The notes below the pieces were generated by a model. It was given only the letters and a program-made list of their open reading frames with translations, was not told the origin of the DNA and searched no databases. A stretch of 64,000 bases of DNA from an uncultured Prevotellaceae bacterium (GTDB lineage Bacteria > Bacteroidota > Bacteroidia > Bacteroidales > Bacteroidaceae), in assembly GCA_902801375.1 (NCBI GenBank), contig CADCIB010000004.1, forward strand, positions 1-64,000. Direction: 5' to 3'. Numbering within the stretch: position 1 is the stretch's first letter; each line of letters opens with the position of its first letter. Below, in pieces: positions 7,950 to 16,610 of the stretch. The translations under genes and the position numbers were made by a program.

Positions 7950-7957
7950 TAAATTTG
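7950..7957 (+). promoter_or_regulatory. Candidate promoter with no reading frame downstream
   Basis: TAAATTTG fits TAnnTTTG; the -33 position is only T-rich. It lies between the rplT terminator and the 3' end of the convergent mutS2 gene, so it cannot serve either protein gene. Confidence 0.45.
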
Positions 7958-7962
7958 CATCG

Positions 7963-8210
7963 CCAAAAGTGGACACAATGGAGATTTTTGACCTCCTCAA
8001 GTGTCGATTTGAAAGATTGCTATAGTCGTCTATAAGGGAATCTGGACAGTTTCTAAGTTCAACGATGATTTGCATTCAGCCAGATGCAAAAGTGTTAGAT
8101 GCACACAGATTGATTGTTTGGCGTGAACTTTGCTTGTCAGTTGTAACAGGTAGTCCAGAACCTCCATTATTTGATAGGTAACGGTTCACGCCATTTTCAT
8201 GCATGAATCA
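7963..8210 (+). ncRNA. Candidate structured non-coding RNA
   Basis: The 417-base gap between the rplT terminator and the mutS2 stop has no plausible reading frame but holds a promoter-like box and several inverted repeats on the plus strand: TTTGCAT (8069-8075) with ATGCAAA (8084-8090), GGCGTGAAC (8120-8128) with GTTCACGCC (8184-8192, perfect 9 bp closing a 55-base loop), and the palindrome TTCATGCATGAA just after. I compared it by eye with tmRNA, RNase P RNA, SRP RNA and could not match their conserved cores. A 6S-like RNA is possible but unproven. Both ends are guesses. Confidence 0.33.
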
Positions 8211-8306
8211 TTACCTGCTGTTGAAATTTCCGTTGCTTTTTGTGAGAATAGTAATTGAGTGTTCTATTCCGTTCCCCATGTTTCCCGCTTTCGAGCCTCG
8301 TGAGCG

Positions 8307-10847
8307 TCAGTCCAGTTCGGCCACGGTGATGCCTGCGCCGCCGAATTGCACGTGTTCGTCGCGGTAGTTCACGATGTTGGGCACCGTGCTGAGATACTGC
8401 CGGATGAGCTGGCGCAGAATGCCGGAGCCTGTGCCGTGAAGGATTCTCACCTGGCTGATGCCCAAGAGGATGGCATCGTCGATGAAGTAGGTCACGGCGT
8501 TGATGGCTTCGTCGCCGCGCATGCCTCTGACGTCGAGGTCTTGCTTGAAGTTTAGCTTGCGGTCGTCGATAGCTTCACGCGTCTGCCGTCCCACCGATGC
8601 AAAGGTCCGTGTGTCGGCCTTCTTCTTCTGTTCCTCAGCGCGTTCCAGGCGTTCCAACCGCATCTTCGTGCGCATGTCGCCAAAGATGACGGTGGCCATC
8701 TTCCCGTCTACCGACTCAATCTTCCCCACCGATGTGAGACCCTTGATGCGTACGGTGTCGCCAGCCTGAAGGGTAGTGGGGGGAGGAATTCCCGCGGCTG
8801 AATCGCTGGACACGGCGGCGGGCTTGCCTTGCTTTTCGGCTTTCTCGCGCTTGCGCTTCTCGCGGCGTTCTTTCCGTTCCTGTATCTGCCGGATCTTTTT
8901 GGCTATCATCTCGTCGTTGGCGGCTGTGTCCACCTCGTCCAATTGCTGGTTGAAGGCTTTCAGCTCCTCTCGGATGCGCTTGGCGGCTTCCTTCTCGGCT
9001 TGGCTCTCGCGTATCTCGCGAATGGCGTTTTCTATCCGCTTGTTGCTCTCGCGCAGCAGTTCCTCGGCTTGTTCCTTTGCGCGGCGTAGGATCTCGCGCC
9101 GTTGCTTTTCCACTTCCTGCACCTCGCTCTCGTAGCGCTCGATGGTCTGCTGCATCTTCTTCTCGTGCTGGTGAATGTTTTGGCGCTTGGCTTCCCAGTA
9201 GCGCTTGTCGCGCACGATGTCCTGCAGATACTTGTCGCTCTGGATATAGTCGCTGCCCACGATGTCGCTCGCATCGCGTATCACTTCCTCGGGCAAACCT
9301 ATCTTGCGGGCTATTTCGATGGCGAACGACGATCCCGGCTGTCCTATCTGCAATTGGAACAAGGCCTGCATCTCCTTCCGGTCGTAGAGCATCGCGCCGT
9401 TGGCAATTCCCTCGTGGCTGTCGGCAAAGTGCTTCAGGTTCTGGTAGTGGGTGGTGATGACGCCGAAAGCTCCTCGTTGGCAGAAGCGTTTCAGCACGCT
9501 TTCGGCGATAGCTCCGCCGATGAGCGGTTCGGTTCCTGTGCCGAACTCGTCAATCAGGATGAGCGTCTGCTCGTTGGCTGCCCGCATCATGTTCTTCATG
9601 TTGAGCAGGTGTGAGGAGTAGGTGCTCAGGTCGTTCTCGATGCTCTGTTCATCGCCGATGTCGATGAGGATGTTCTGGAAAATACCCGTGTGGCTGTTCT
9701 CACGCATGGGAACCGACAGGCCACATTGCATCATGTATTGCAGCAGCCCGGTCGTCTTCAGGCAAACCGACTTGCCGCCGGCGTTGGGACCGGAAATGAT
9801 CAGGATGCGCTTTTCGGCTGTCAGCACGATGTCGAGCGGCACCACCTTTTTCCCTTGTAGCCCGAGCGACCGCTCCAGCAGCGGATGGCGCGCTTGCACC
9901 CAATCCATCAGCGGTCGTCCCTCCACGGTAGGTTCCATCGCGCCCATCATCCCGGCCAAAGCGGCTTTGGCTTGAATCAGGTCGATGGTGGCCATGAAGA
10001 GGTAGGAGTCGAGAATCTCTGCCACATGGGGGCGCACCTTCTTGGCAAAGTCAGTCAGGATGCGGATGACCTCCCTGCGCTCCTCAGCCTCCAACTCGCG
10101 GATGCGGTTGTTGGCCTCCACCACTTCGGTGGGCTCTATGAAAAGCGTCTTGCCCGATGCCGACTCGTCGTGTACGATGCCTTTTATCTTCCGTTTCATG
10201 GCAGGGGCCACCGGTATCACCAGACGGCCGTCGCGCATAGCGGGTGTCACGTCTTTGTCCACATGACCTTCACTCTGCGCAGCCTTCAGTATATTATATA
10301 AGGTACGCGAGATGCTGCTCTCTGTGCGCGCCAGTTCGTGGCGTATCTGAGCCAGTTCGGGCGAGGCCGTATCGCGTATCTTCCCAAACTTGTCGAGTAT
10401 CCGGTCTATCTCGCGGATGAGGTCGGGGAATGTGGCCACCCCGTCGGCCAACCGATGGAGGGCAGGGTAGGGGTGGCTGGTAGGTGATGAGTGTTGGGCT
10501 TCCTCTTGACTCTCTCTGTTGAGGTAGCGCACCATACCTTCGATGGTTTCTAATGAACGGCGCAGGTCGAACAACTCGGCTTCCTCCATGTGGGTACCCT
10601 CCAAGCGGAGGCGTGCCACACAGGCTCTGACGTCGAAGAAGTATTGCATCGGGAAGTCGTCGGCCTCTTCTTGCAGGCGCCGGAACTCCTTCACCTGCAG
10701 CAGCCATTCGTTGATGGTTTCGGCATCGGCCGAGAAACTCACTTCGTCCACTTTCTCCTTGCCCAATGGGCTCAGGCAGCGTTCGCGCAGGAGCGAGCGG
10801 ATTTCCGTAAAGCCTATTTTCTCCTCAAAGGTATTCGGGTAGATCAT
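8307..10847 (-). CDS. mutS2: MutS2-type DNA/ribosome ATPase with Smr domain
   Basis: 846 residues. Layout: core helical domain, ABC-type ATPase with Walker A GPNAGGKS (about 352-359) and LILIDEFGTGTEP (Walker B region), a long charged coiled coil (about 510-690), a KOW-like LQAGDTVRIKGLTSVGKI segment, and a C-terminal Smr nuclease domain with LDVRGMRGDEA and ILHGTGSGILR. MutS2 lacks the mismatch-recognition domain; it suppresses homologous recombination in some species and in Bacillus rescues collided ribosomes. The start at 10847 is the first ATG after the promoter; the frame is open 16 codons further but overlaps the promoter. A low-complexity stretch (HSSPTSHPYPALHRL, DNA 10454-10500) inside the core domain looks like an in-frame insertion. 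Confidence 0.93.
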   Translation of the reverse strand: MIYPNTFEEKIGFTEIRSLLRERCLSPLGKEKVDEVSFSADAETINEWLLQVKEFRRLQEEADDFPMQYFFDVRACVARLRLEGTHMEEAELFDLRRSLETIEGMVRYLNRESQEEAQHSSPTSHPYPALHRLADGVATFPDLIREIDRILDKFGKIRDTASPELAQIRHELARTESSISRTLYNILKAAQSEGHVDKDVTPAMRDGRLVIPVAPAMKRKIKGIVHDESASGKTLFIEPTEVVEANNRIRELEAEERREVIRILTDFAKKVRPHVAEILDSYLFMATIDLIQAKAALAGMMGAMEPTVEGRPLMDWVQARHPLLERSLGLQGKKVVPLDIVLTAEKRILIISGPNAGGKSVCLKTTGLLQYMMQCGLSVPMRENSHTGIFQNILIDIGDEQSIENDLSTYSSHLLNMKNMMRAANEQTLILIDEFGTGTEPLIGGAIAESVLKRFCQRGAFGVITTHYQNLKHFADSHEGIANGAMLYDRKEMQALFQLQIGQPGSSFAIEIARKIGLPEEVIRDASDIVGSDYIQSDKYLQDIVRDKRYWEAKRQNIHQHEKKMQQTIERYESEVQEVEKQRREILRRAKEQAEELLRESNKRIENAIREIRESQAEKEAAKRIREELKAFNQQLDEVDTAANDEMIAKKIRQIQERKERREKRKREKAEKQGKPAAVSSDSAAGIPPPTTLQAGDTVRIKGLTSVGKIESVDGKMATVIFGDMRTKMRLERLERAEEQKKKADTRTFASVGRQTREAIDDRKLNFKQDLDVRGMRGDEAINAVTYFIDDAILLGISQVRILHGTGSGILRQLIRQYLSTVPNIVNYRDEHVQFGGAGITVAELD
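10454..10500. repeat. Low-complexity insertion inside mutS2
   Basis: Plus strand GATGGAGGGCAGGGTAGGGG then TGGCTGGTAGGTGATGAGTG: G/T/A-only text unlike the surrounding codons, resembling the GTGAG-type intergenic runs at 30697-30727 and 51685-51721. It keeps the frame and encodes a Ser/Pro/His-rich loop. Confidence 0.45.
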
Positions 10848-10864
10848 GATGTTGAAATTTTCTG

Positions 10865-10872
10865 CAAAGGTA
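10865..10872 (-). promoter_or_regulatory. Promoter of mutS2
   Basis: Minus-strand TACCTTTG, with TTTG on the minus strand at 10893-10896, spacing 20. Diverges from the U32 gene promoter across about 170 bases with no reading frame. Confidence 0.85.
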
Positions 10873-11039
10873 CGATTTAATGAGTGAAACACCAAATTTA
10901 TTTGAGTATTTCCGAGTGTGAGTACCTTTCCGCACGTCGGCAGGCATTTTTTCGTTTTTGTTCTTGCCTGTTGCCTATTATTTTCACGCTCGGAGAAAGA
11001 AATCTATTCCTTATTGTACTCACTCAATCAAAAATTTCG

Positions 11040-11047
11040 TACCTTTG
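11040..11047 (+). promoter_or_regulatory. Promoter of the U32 gene
   Basis: TACCTTTG; a possible TTG lies at 11014-11016 with wide spacing. The start codon is 9 bases after the box, so the leader is very short. Confidence 0.75.
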
Positions 11048-11055
11048 CACCCAGA

Positions 11056-12936
11056 ATGAAAGAAAGCAGAGCCATAGAACTCCTTGCGCCCGCCAAGAAT
11101 CTGGCGTGCGGCAAGGCAGCCATCGACCACGGGGCCGATGCCGTCTATATCGGTGCCGACCGGTTTGGAGCACGCGTGGCGGCAGGCAATTCGTTGGACG
11201 ACCTTGCAGAATTGTGCCGCTATGCCCATCCCTTCGGGGCTAAGGTCTACGTCACGGTGAACACCATCGTCTTCGACAACGAACTCGACGATACGCTCAA
11301 GCTCATCAGCCAGTTGGAGCAGATTGGCGTAGATGCCATCCTGGTGCAGGATATGGGTGTGTATTCACGGTACGAGGCATCTCGGTTGATGCCCTTCCAC
11401 GCCAGTACGCAGACCGACAACCGTACGATAGAGAAGGTCAGGTGGCTTCGCGACCTGGGTTTCAGCCGCGTGGTGTTGGCGCGTGAGCTTTCCCTGCAAG
11501 ACATTCGGGCTATCCATGAAGCCGTTCCCGACGTAGAGTTGGAAGTCTTCGTGCACGGAGCGCTTTGCGTGAGCTATTCCGGACAATGCTACGCCTCGCA
11601 GTATTGCTTTGGCAGGAGTGCCAATCGGGGAGCCTGCGCGCAGTTCTGCCGATTGCAGTTCGACCTGAAAGATGCCGACGGACGGACGATAGAACAAGGT
11701 CGCCATTTGCTTTCCCTTCGCGACATGTGTCGCATCGACCATTTAGAAGCGCTCTTAGAAGCCGGAGCCGTATCGCTGAAGATTGAAGGGCGACTCAAGG
11801 ATGAGGCTTATGTGAAGAATGTTACGGCTGCTTACAGCCAGCGCCTTAACCAGATTATTGCACATTCAAACGGGAAGTATCGCCGTGCTTCGCGAGGTAG
11901 CGTAACTTATTCGTTCTCACCTGATTTAAAGAAAACGTTCAATCGAGGGTTTACGGATTATTTCCTGCATGGACGCAAGGCTGACATTTTCTCGCCCGAC
12001 ACACCCAAAGCGATGGGCGAGTATGTGGGCAAGGTGAAAGAGATTCGTGGCAATTCGTTTACGGTAGCAGGAATGGCAACGTTCGCCAACGGCGATGGAC
12101 TTTGTTTCTTTAGTGGTGAGCGGTCTGGGGTGAATGGTGAGAAACTGACTTTGGAAGGCTTCCGCGTGAACCGTGTGGAAGGCAATCGGCTGTTCCCCTT
12201 GAAGATGCCCGCTGCCCTAAGAAAAGGAATGGCGCTCTATCGCAACAACGATGTGGCTTTTGAGAAACTGATGAAAGGCACGACGTCTGAACGGAAAATA
12301 GCAGTCAGAATGGTGCTTGCTGAGACGGAAGATGGATTCTGTCTGCAAATGCAGGATGCAGACGAAGGGCGCCTGCTGGGCGAAGCGACTTTGACCTGCG
12401 ACAAGCAAACGGCTGAGAAACCACAACGCGATAACATCGTCCGCCAACTCTCGAAACTTGGCGGTACACCCTTTGTGTGCCGTGAGGTGGTGTTCTCTCC
12501 TGCTGACTTCAATTATTTCATCCCCTCCAGCCTGTTGACTGAAATGCGGCGCAAGGTGGTGGATGATTCGAGGAACGAGGCGCGGGGATCGAGGAGTGAG
12601 AATAGTAATGAGAGGCAGGAAACCGCAAATGGTGGTACTCTCCCTCCTCGATACCAATATCCTTACTTGTATAATGCTGCGAACGCGGCGGCACAGGCAT
12701 TCTACCGCGAACAGGGCATAGCCGAAGCAACAGCTTTGGAGACCACCCCTGAGCGCAAACCTCTCCTGATGCAATGTCGCCATTGCCTGCGCTTCAGCTT
12801 GGGCTATTGCCGCAAGCAAGACAAGGCTGAGCTGCCTTGGCGCGAACCTCTTTTCTTGCATCTGCCCGATGGCAGCCGCTACCGTTTGGAATTTGATTGT
12901 AAGCATTGTCAGATGAATGTCTATGGCGACCGATAA
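11056..12936 (+). CDS. U32-family protein (RlhA/TrhP-like, probable RNA hydroxylation factor)
   Basis: 626 residues. The U32 signature is present at about residues 163-185 (LEVFVHGALCVSYSGQCYAS, then FGRSANRGACAQFC). Although annotated as peptidases, characterised relatives are needed for RNA hydroxylation: RlhA makes 5-hydroxycytidine in 23S rRNA, TrhP makes 5-hydroxyuridine in tRNA. The length and the extra C-terminal half resemble RlhA (about 650 residues). A C-terminal cysteine cluster (CRHCLRFSLGYC, then DCKHCQMNVY) could bind a metal or Fe-S centre. The start is the first ATG after the promoter. A palindromic element lies in frame at 12567-12655. The next gene overlaps the last 20 bases. 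Confidence 0.8.
   Translation: MKESRAIELLAPAKNLACGKAAIDHGADAVYIGADRFGARVAAGNSLDDLAELCRYAHPFGAKVYVTVNTIVFDNELDDTLKLISQLEQIGVDAILVQDMGVYSRYEASRLMPFHASTQTDNRTIEKVRWLRDLGFSRVVLARELSLQDIRAIHEAVPDVELEVFVHGALCVSYSGQCYASQYCFGRSANRGACAQFCRLQFDLKDADGRTIEQGRHLLSLRDMCRIDHLEALLEAGAVSLKIEGRLKDEAYVKNVTAAYSQRLNQIIAHSNGKYRRASRGSVTYSFSPDLKKTFNRGFTDYFLHGRKADIFSPDTPKAMGEYVGKVKEIRGNSFTVAGMATFANGDGLCFFSGERSGVNGEKLTLEGFRVNRVEGNRLFPLKMPAALRKGMALYRNNDVAFEKLMKGTTSERKIAVRMVLAETEDGFCLQMQDADEGRLLGEATLTCDKQTAEKPQRDNIVRQLSKLGGTPFVCREVVFSPADFNYFIPSSLLTEMRRKVVDDSRNEARGSRSENSNERQETANGGTLPPRYQYPYLYNAANAAAQAFYREQGIAEATALETTPERKPLLMQCRHCLRFSLGYCRKQDKAELPWREPLFLHLPDGSRYRLEFDCKHCQMNVYGDR
12567..12655. repeat. Palindromic element in frame inside the U32 gene
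   Basis: ATCGAGGAGTGAGA (12588-12601) is mirrored by TCTCCCTCCTCGAT (12639-12652), 13 of 14 positions complementary. The segment encodes a Ser/Arg/Asn-rich stretch (RNEARGSRSENSNERQE) between conserved parts of the protein, as expected for a tolerated insertion in a loop. Confidence 0.6.
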
Positions 12937-13972
12937 GCTTTTGTTTCGAGCTACAGGCTACCTCGTGATGATTCTTTTCCTCCTCACAGGCTGCTACAGC
13001 AAGCCGAAGGTGATTCCCTCCAACGAGTTGGAAGTGGTGGCCGACAGCGTGCTGGAGGAAGAGGTCGTCGACTCTGCTCAGCTGCGCCGCAAGCAGGATT
13101 CGTTGGCTTTCGTGGCCCATCATCATTACCACGAGAATTTCAACTTCGTCGTGAAGAGCGATTCCCTGCTCCTGATCCGTCAGCAACCGGAAGAGGTGCT
13201 CAGCCAGATGCCCACCGATACGTTTGCCGTTTACAGGCACGACCATTTGGCTGTGGCCGACATCCGCATATTGCCCACCGACGAAGAGGATAGTGTTTGG
13301 GTGCAGGTGGCCCGCGATCAGTTCACCTTTGGCTGGACACACGAGAAGGACCTGCTGCCTCATGTTGACCCCGACGACCCCATCTCACAGTTCATCTCCA
13401 CATTCAGCAACACCCATCTCATCATCTTTCTGGTCATCATCAGCCTTATCGCTTTTGCCTATCTGGGGCGGAAGATTCGTAGACAGAATGCCAAGATAGT
13501 GCATTTCAACGACATAGACTCCATTTATCCCACGCTTCTGGCACTCACCGTAGCTATGGCTGCCTCGTTCTATGCCAGCATTCAGATGTTCGCTCCGCAG
13601 TTGTGGCAACATTTCTACTACCATCCCACGCTCAATCCCTTCAGCGTACCGCTGCTGCTCGCCATCTTCCTGGTGAGTGTCTGGGCGATGCTCATCCTTG
13701 CTATCGCTTGCATCGATGTGGTGCGCGCACAACTGCCTTTAGGCGATGCCGCGCTCTATCTGTCGGGCCTGCTGGGCGTATGTGCCTTCAACTACATCGT
13801 GTTCAGCCTCTCCACCTTATTATATATAGGCTACGTCTTGCTGGCCGTCTATTTCTGGTTTGCCATCAGGCAGTATCTTCGTGCGTCGCATTGCCGCCTG
13901 ATGTGCGGCAATTGTGGTCGGCCCCTTCGGCAGAAAGGGCGTTGCCCCCATTGTGGAGCGATTAATGATTAG
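12917..13972 (+). CDS. Multi-span membrane protein with lipoprotein-like N-terminus and zinc ribbon
   Basis: 351 residues, family not recognised. An N-terminal signal with LLTGCYS suggests a lipobox (Cys about 26). Residues 35-160 form an acidic soluble part with an SH3-like feel (VWVQVARDQFTFGWTHEKDL). About four hydrophobic helices follow (LIIFLVIISLIAFAYLG; LLALTVAMAASFYASIQMF; VPLLLAIFLVSVWAMLILAI; YIVFSLSTLLYIGYVLLAVY). The end is a zinc ribbon, CGNCGRPLRQKGRCPHCG. It overlaps the U32 gene by 20 bases, so the two are translationally coupled. The alternative start ATG 12923 would reduce the overlap to 14 bases. The combination suggests an envelope stress or folding role, but this is only inference. 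Confidence 0.7.
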   Translation: MSMATDKLLFRATGYLVMILFLLTGCYSKPKVIPSNELEVVADSVLEEEVVDSAQLRRKQDSLAFVAHHHYHENFNFVVKSDSLLLIRQQPEEVLSQMPTDTFAVYRHDHLAVADIRILPTDEEDSVWVQVARDQFTFGWTHEKDLLPHVDPDDPISQFISTFSNTHLIIFLVIISLIAFAYLGRKIRRQNAKIVHFNDIDSIYPTLLALTVAMAASFYASIQMFAPQLWQHFYYHPTLNPFSVPLLLAIFLVSVWAMLILAIACIDVVRAQLPLGDAALYLSGLLGVCAFNYIVFSLSTLLYIGYVLLAVYFWFAIRQYLRASHCRLMCGNCGRPLRQKGRCPHCGAIND

Positions 13973-14018
13973 CAGAGAATACTAACAAATGAGTATTGTG
14001 GGTGTGAAAGATAGTTTG

Positions 14019-14026
14019 TACCTTTG
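14019..14026 (+). promoter_or_regulatory. Promoter of the TonB-dependent receptor
   Basis: TACCTTTG with TTG at 13996-13998, spacing 20. Confidence 0.8.
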
Positions 14027-14046
14027 CGCCCAAATATTATACTGAT

Positions 14047-16527
14047 ATGAGTAAAAAGTGTTTTTTGATGGCGGTTTTTCTGCTCGCATCCTTGTTGCCG
14101 GCAGCCGGCATCGAAGTTACCGACTCCTCTCGGGTGCAAGACCTTGACGAGGTGATTGTCATTTCACAGGCTAAGGAGTTTTTCAACCTTCGCCAGCAAC
14201 CGCTCAGTTCCACCATGTTCACCACCGACGAGACTGACCGCTTGGGCGTGCGCGACCTGCGCGACCTCAGCCAGTTCGTTCCGTCGTTCGCGATTCCGAA
14301 CTACGGTTCGCGCTACACCTCTTCGATGTATATGCGAGGCATCGGTTCGCGCATCAACAGTCCTGCTGTGGGCGTGTACTACGACAACATCCCGCTGATG
14401 TCGAAGGCCGCGTTCAACAACCACTTCTATATGCTCGACCGTGTGGATGTGTTGCGTGGGGCGCAGGGTACGCTTTATGGACAGAACACAGAAGGCGGTA
14501 TGGTACGCATCTTTTCCAAGAACCCCATGAACTATCAGGGCACGGACATCCGTTTAGGCATAGGCACAGGCTTATATAGCAATATCGAGGTGGCGCATCA
14601 CCACCGTCCCAGCGAAAAGCTGGCCTTCACCGTCGCCGGTTTCTATAGCGGATTGAAAGGTTTCATCGACAATAAGAATTTCTCAGAGAAGAACGACCTG
14701 ACCAACGAGGCTGGAGGAAAGGCGCGCCTGATCTTCCAACCCAATTCAAACTTAAAGTTCGATTGGACTGCCGACTATCAGTATGTCAACCAGAATGGCT
14801 TCGGGTATGGGGAGTTCCATCCCTTCGACTGGACAGACGAGTTCTGCGGAACGATGGGGTTGAACCCTGCTGACAATCACCCACAGGACCCTGCCACCAC
14901 CACCATGAACGGCTATAAGCGCAACATGTTCAATACGGGTCTGAATATCAGCGCCGACTTGGGCAGCATGCTCTTCACCTCAACCACTAGCTATCAGTAT
15001 CTGAAAGACATGATGCCTATGGACCAGGACTACATGACTGATGACTATCTGAGCCTGATTCAGCGGCAGAAAATGAACGCCCTGACCCAGGAGTTCGTAC
15101 TCCGTTCGCGCGACAATAGCCGATGGCATCACGCATCAGGACTCTTCGGCTCGTATCAATGGCTGCGTACCGACGGCCCCGTCTATTTCGGCGATGCCAT
15201 CACGGGTCCTATTGGCGATGCTATCACCAATGCTATGCGCGGGGCTATGCAGGGTTCCATGTATCCGCGCATCTATCAGCAGATGCTGGAACAGATGCTG
15301 GCACAGGGTATGCCGCAGGCAGCCGCCGAGGCCCAGGCAGCCGTTGCCGCTCAGAAGGCCGTGGATGCCGCGCTCGCAGGTGTCAGCATGAGTGCCGAGA
15401 TGGCCGTTCCAGAGCATTTCCATACACCCTCTTGGAATGCTGCCGCCTTCCACGAGTCGAACATCCTGCTCACAGATCGCCTGAAACTGACGCTTGGCCT
15501 GCGCTTCAACATCGACCGCGTGAAAATCACTTACGATGCCCTCGCCTACATGAACATGACGGGCGGCACAGCAGAGCGACAGGCCACCTATCATCTGACC
15601 TCGCATGTGGCAGACAGCCGCGCGAAGACTTACACGCAGCTGCTGCCCAAACTGGGGCTGACCTATAGTCTTGACAACAATCTCGGCAATCTCTACGCCC
15701 TCGTGTCGAAAGGCTATCGCTCAGGCGGCTATAACATTCAGATGTTCAGCGACGTCCTGCAGGTCGACCTCAACGCCCATCGGCAGGATGCCATGCGTGG
15801 CGACTACGACGTGGAACACACGGCTCAAGACTACGACAACATCGACGAGACCATCAGCTACAAGCCCGAGGAGTCGTGGAACTATGAGCTTGGCACCCAC
15901 CTGAATCTCTTTGGTGGTAGTTTGCAGTTCGACCTCGCACTCTATTACATGCAGATTCGCAACCAGCAACTTTCGCAGATGAGTCCTGATTACAATTATG
16001 GCCGCATCATCTCCAATGCCGGAAAAAGCCACTCCTGCGGTTTGGAAGCCACGCTTCGCGGCAGGGCATTCGACAATGCATTCGACTGGGGAATCACCTA
16101 TGCCTTCACTTCGGCAAGATTCGATACATACAAATCATACAAATCCAGTACAGACCTATCATTATCAATTAGTTCCATTCCGCAGTTTGACTATCAGGAC
16201 AATTATGTCCCCTTCATTCCCCAACATACGTTCAGCGCGATGGCCGATTACCACATCGGTAAGTTTACGCTGGGTGCCAACGTCAACGGACAGGGCAAGA
16301 CCTGGTGGGATGAGGCCAACACCTTCGCGCAGAAGTTCTACGCCCTGCTGGGTGCTCATGCCGACTACGACTTCGGTCCTGTGGTGGTCTCGCTCTGGGG
16401 CCGCAACCTGACCGATACGAAATACAATACGTTCGCTGTGCAGAGCAGCGCCGCCGGTGGCACCAAGTATTTTGCACAACGTGCCAATCCCCTGCAGCTG
16501 GGCCTCGACCTTCGCATTCATTTCTGA
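14047..16527 (+). CDS. TonB-dependent outer membrane receptor
   Basis: 826 residues: signal peptide (about 1-20, ending LLPAAGIE), plug domain (about 40-160: LGVRDLRDLSQFVPSF, YMRGIGSRINSPAVGVYYDN, DVLRGAQGTLYGQNTEGGMV) and a 22-strand-type barrel ending in LGLDLRIHF with the usual terminal Phe. There is no SusC-type carboxypeptidase-like N-terminal extension and no SusD gene nearby, so it resembles siderophore/cobalamin/metal receptors more than glycan porins. Odd feature: an Ala/Gln/Met-rich, helix-prone insertion at about residues 381-461 (YQQMLEQMLAQGMPQAAAEA, VAAQKAVDAALAGVS) in the middle of the barrel, likely an extracellular loop. Monocistronic by promoter position. Confidence 0.9.
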   Translation: MSKKCFLMAVFLLASLLPAAGIEVTDSSRVQDLDEVIVISQAKEFFNLRQQPLSSTMFTTDETDRLGVRDLRDLSQFVPSFAIPNYGSRYTSSMYMRGIGSRINSPAVGVYYDNIPLMSKAAFNNHFYMLDRVDVLRGAQGTLYGQNTEGGMVRIFSKNPMNYQGTDIRLGIGTGLYSNIEVAHHHRPSEKLAFTVAGFYSGLKGFIDNKNFSEKNDLTNEAGGKARLIFQPNSNLKFDWTADYQYVNQNGFGYGEFHPFDWTDEFCGTMGLNPADNHPQDPATTTMNGYKRNMFNTGLNISADLGSMLFTSTTSYQYLKDMMPMDQDYMTDDYLSLIQRQKMNALTQEFVLRSRDNSRWHHASGLFGSYQWLRTDGPVYFGDAITGPIGDAITNAMRGAMQGSMYPRIYQQMLEQMLAQGMPQAAAEAQAAVAAQKAVDAALAGVSMSAEMAVPEHFHTPSWNAAAFHESNILLTDRLKLTLGLRFNIDRVKITYDALAYMNMTGGTAERQATYHLTSHVADSRAKTYTQLLPKLGLTYSLDNNLGNLYALVSKGYRSGGYNIQMFSDVLQVDLNAHRQDAMRGDYDVEHTAQDYDNIDETISYKPEESWNYELGTHLNLFGGSLQFDLALYYMQIRNQQLSQMSPDYNYGRIISNAGKSHSCGLEATLRGRAFDNAFDWGITYAFTSARFDTYKSYKSSTDLSLSISSIPQFDYQDNYVPFIPQHTFSAMADYHIGKFTLGANVNGQGKTWWDEANTFAQKFYALLGAHADYDFGPVVVSLWGRNLTDTKYNTFAVQSSAAGGTKYFAQRANPLQLGLDLRIHF

Positions 16528-16598
16528 TAGGCATTATAAAAAAACTTAAAAGTAAAAGAATCTTTGATGGAAATGAACGTCGTTTAGCAGAAAAGTGC

Positions 16599-16606
16599 TA
16601 ATTTTG
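16599..16606 (+). promoter_or_regulatory. Promoter of the antiporter gene
   Basis: TAATTTTG; the ATG at 16611 lies only 5 bases downstream, so the mRNA may be leaderless. Confidence 0.6.
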
Positions 16607-16610
16607 TGCT

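Noticed and set aside
7963-8210. tmRNA, RNase P RNA or SRP RNA
   Set aside because: None of the conserved cores (tmRNA 5' GGGGCTGATTCTGGATTCGA type text, RNase P GAGGAAAGTC, SRP GGTCAGGTCCGGAAGGAAGC) is present on either strand.
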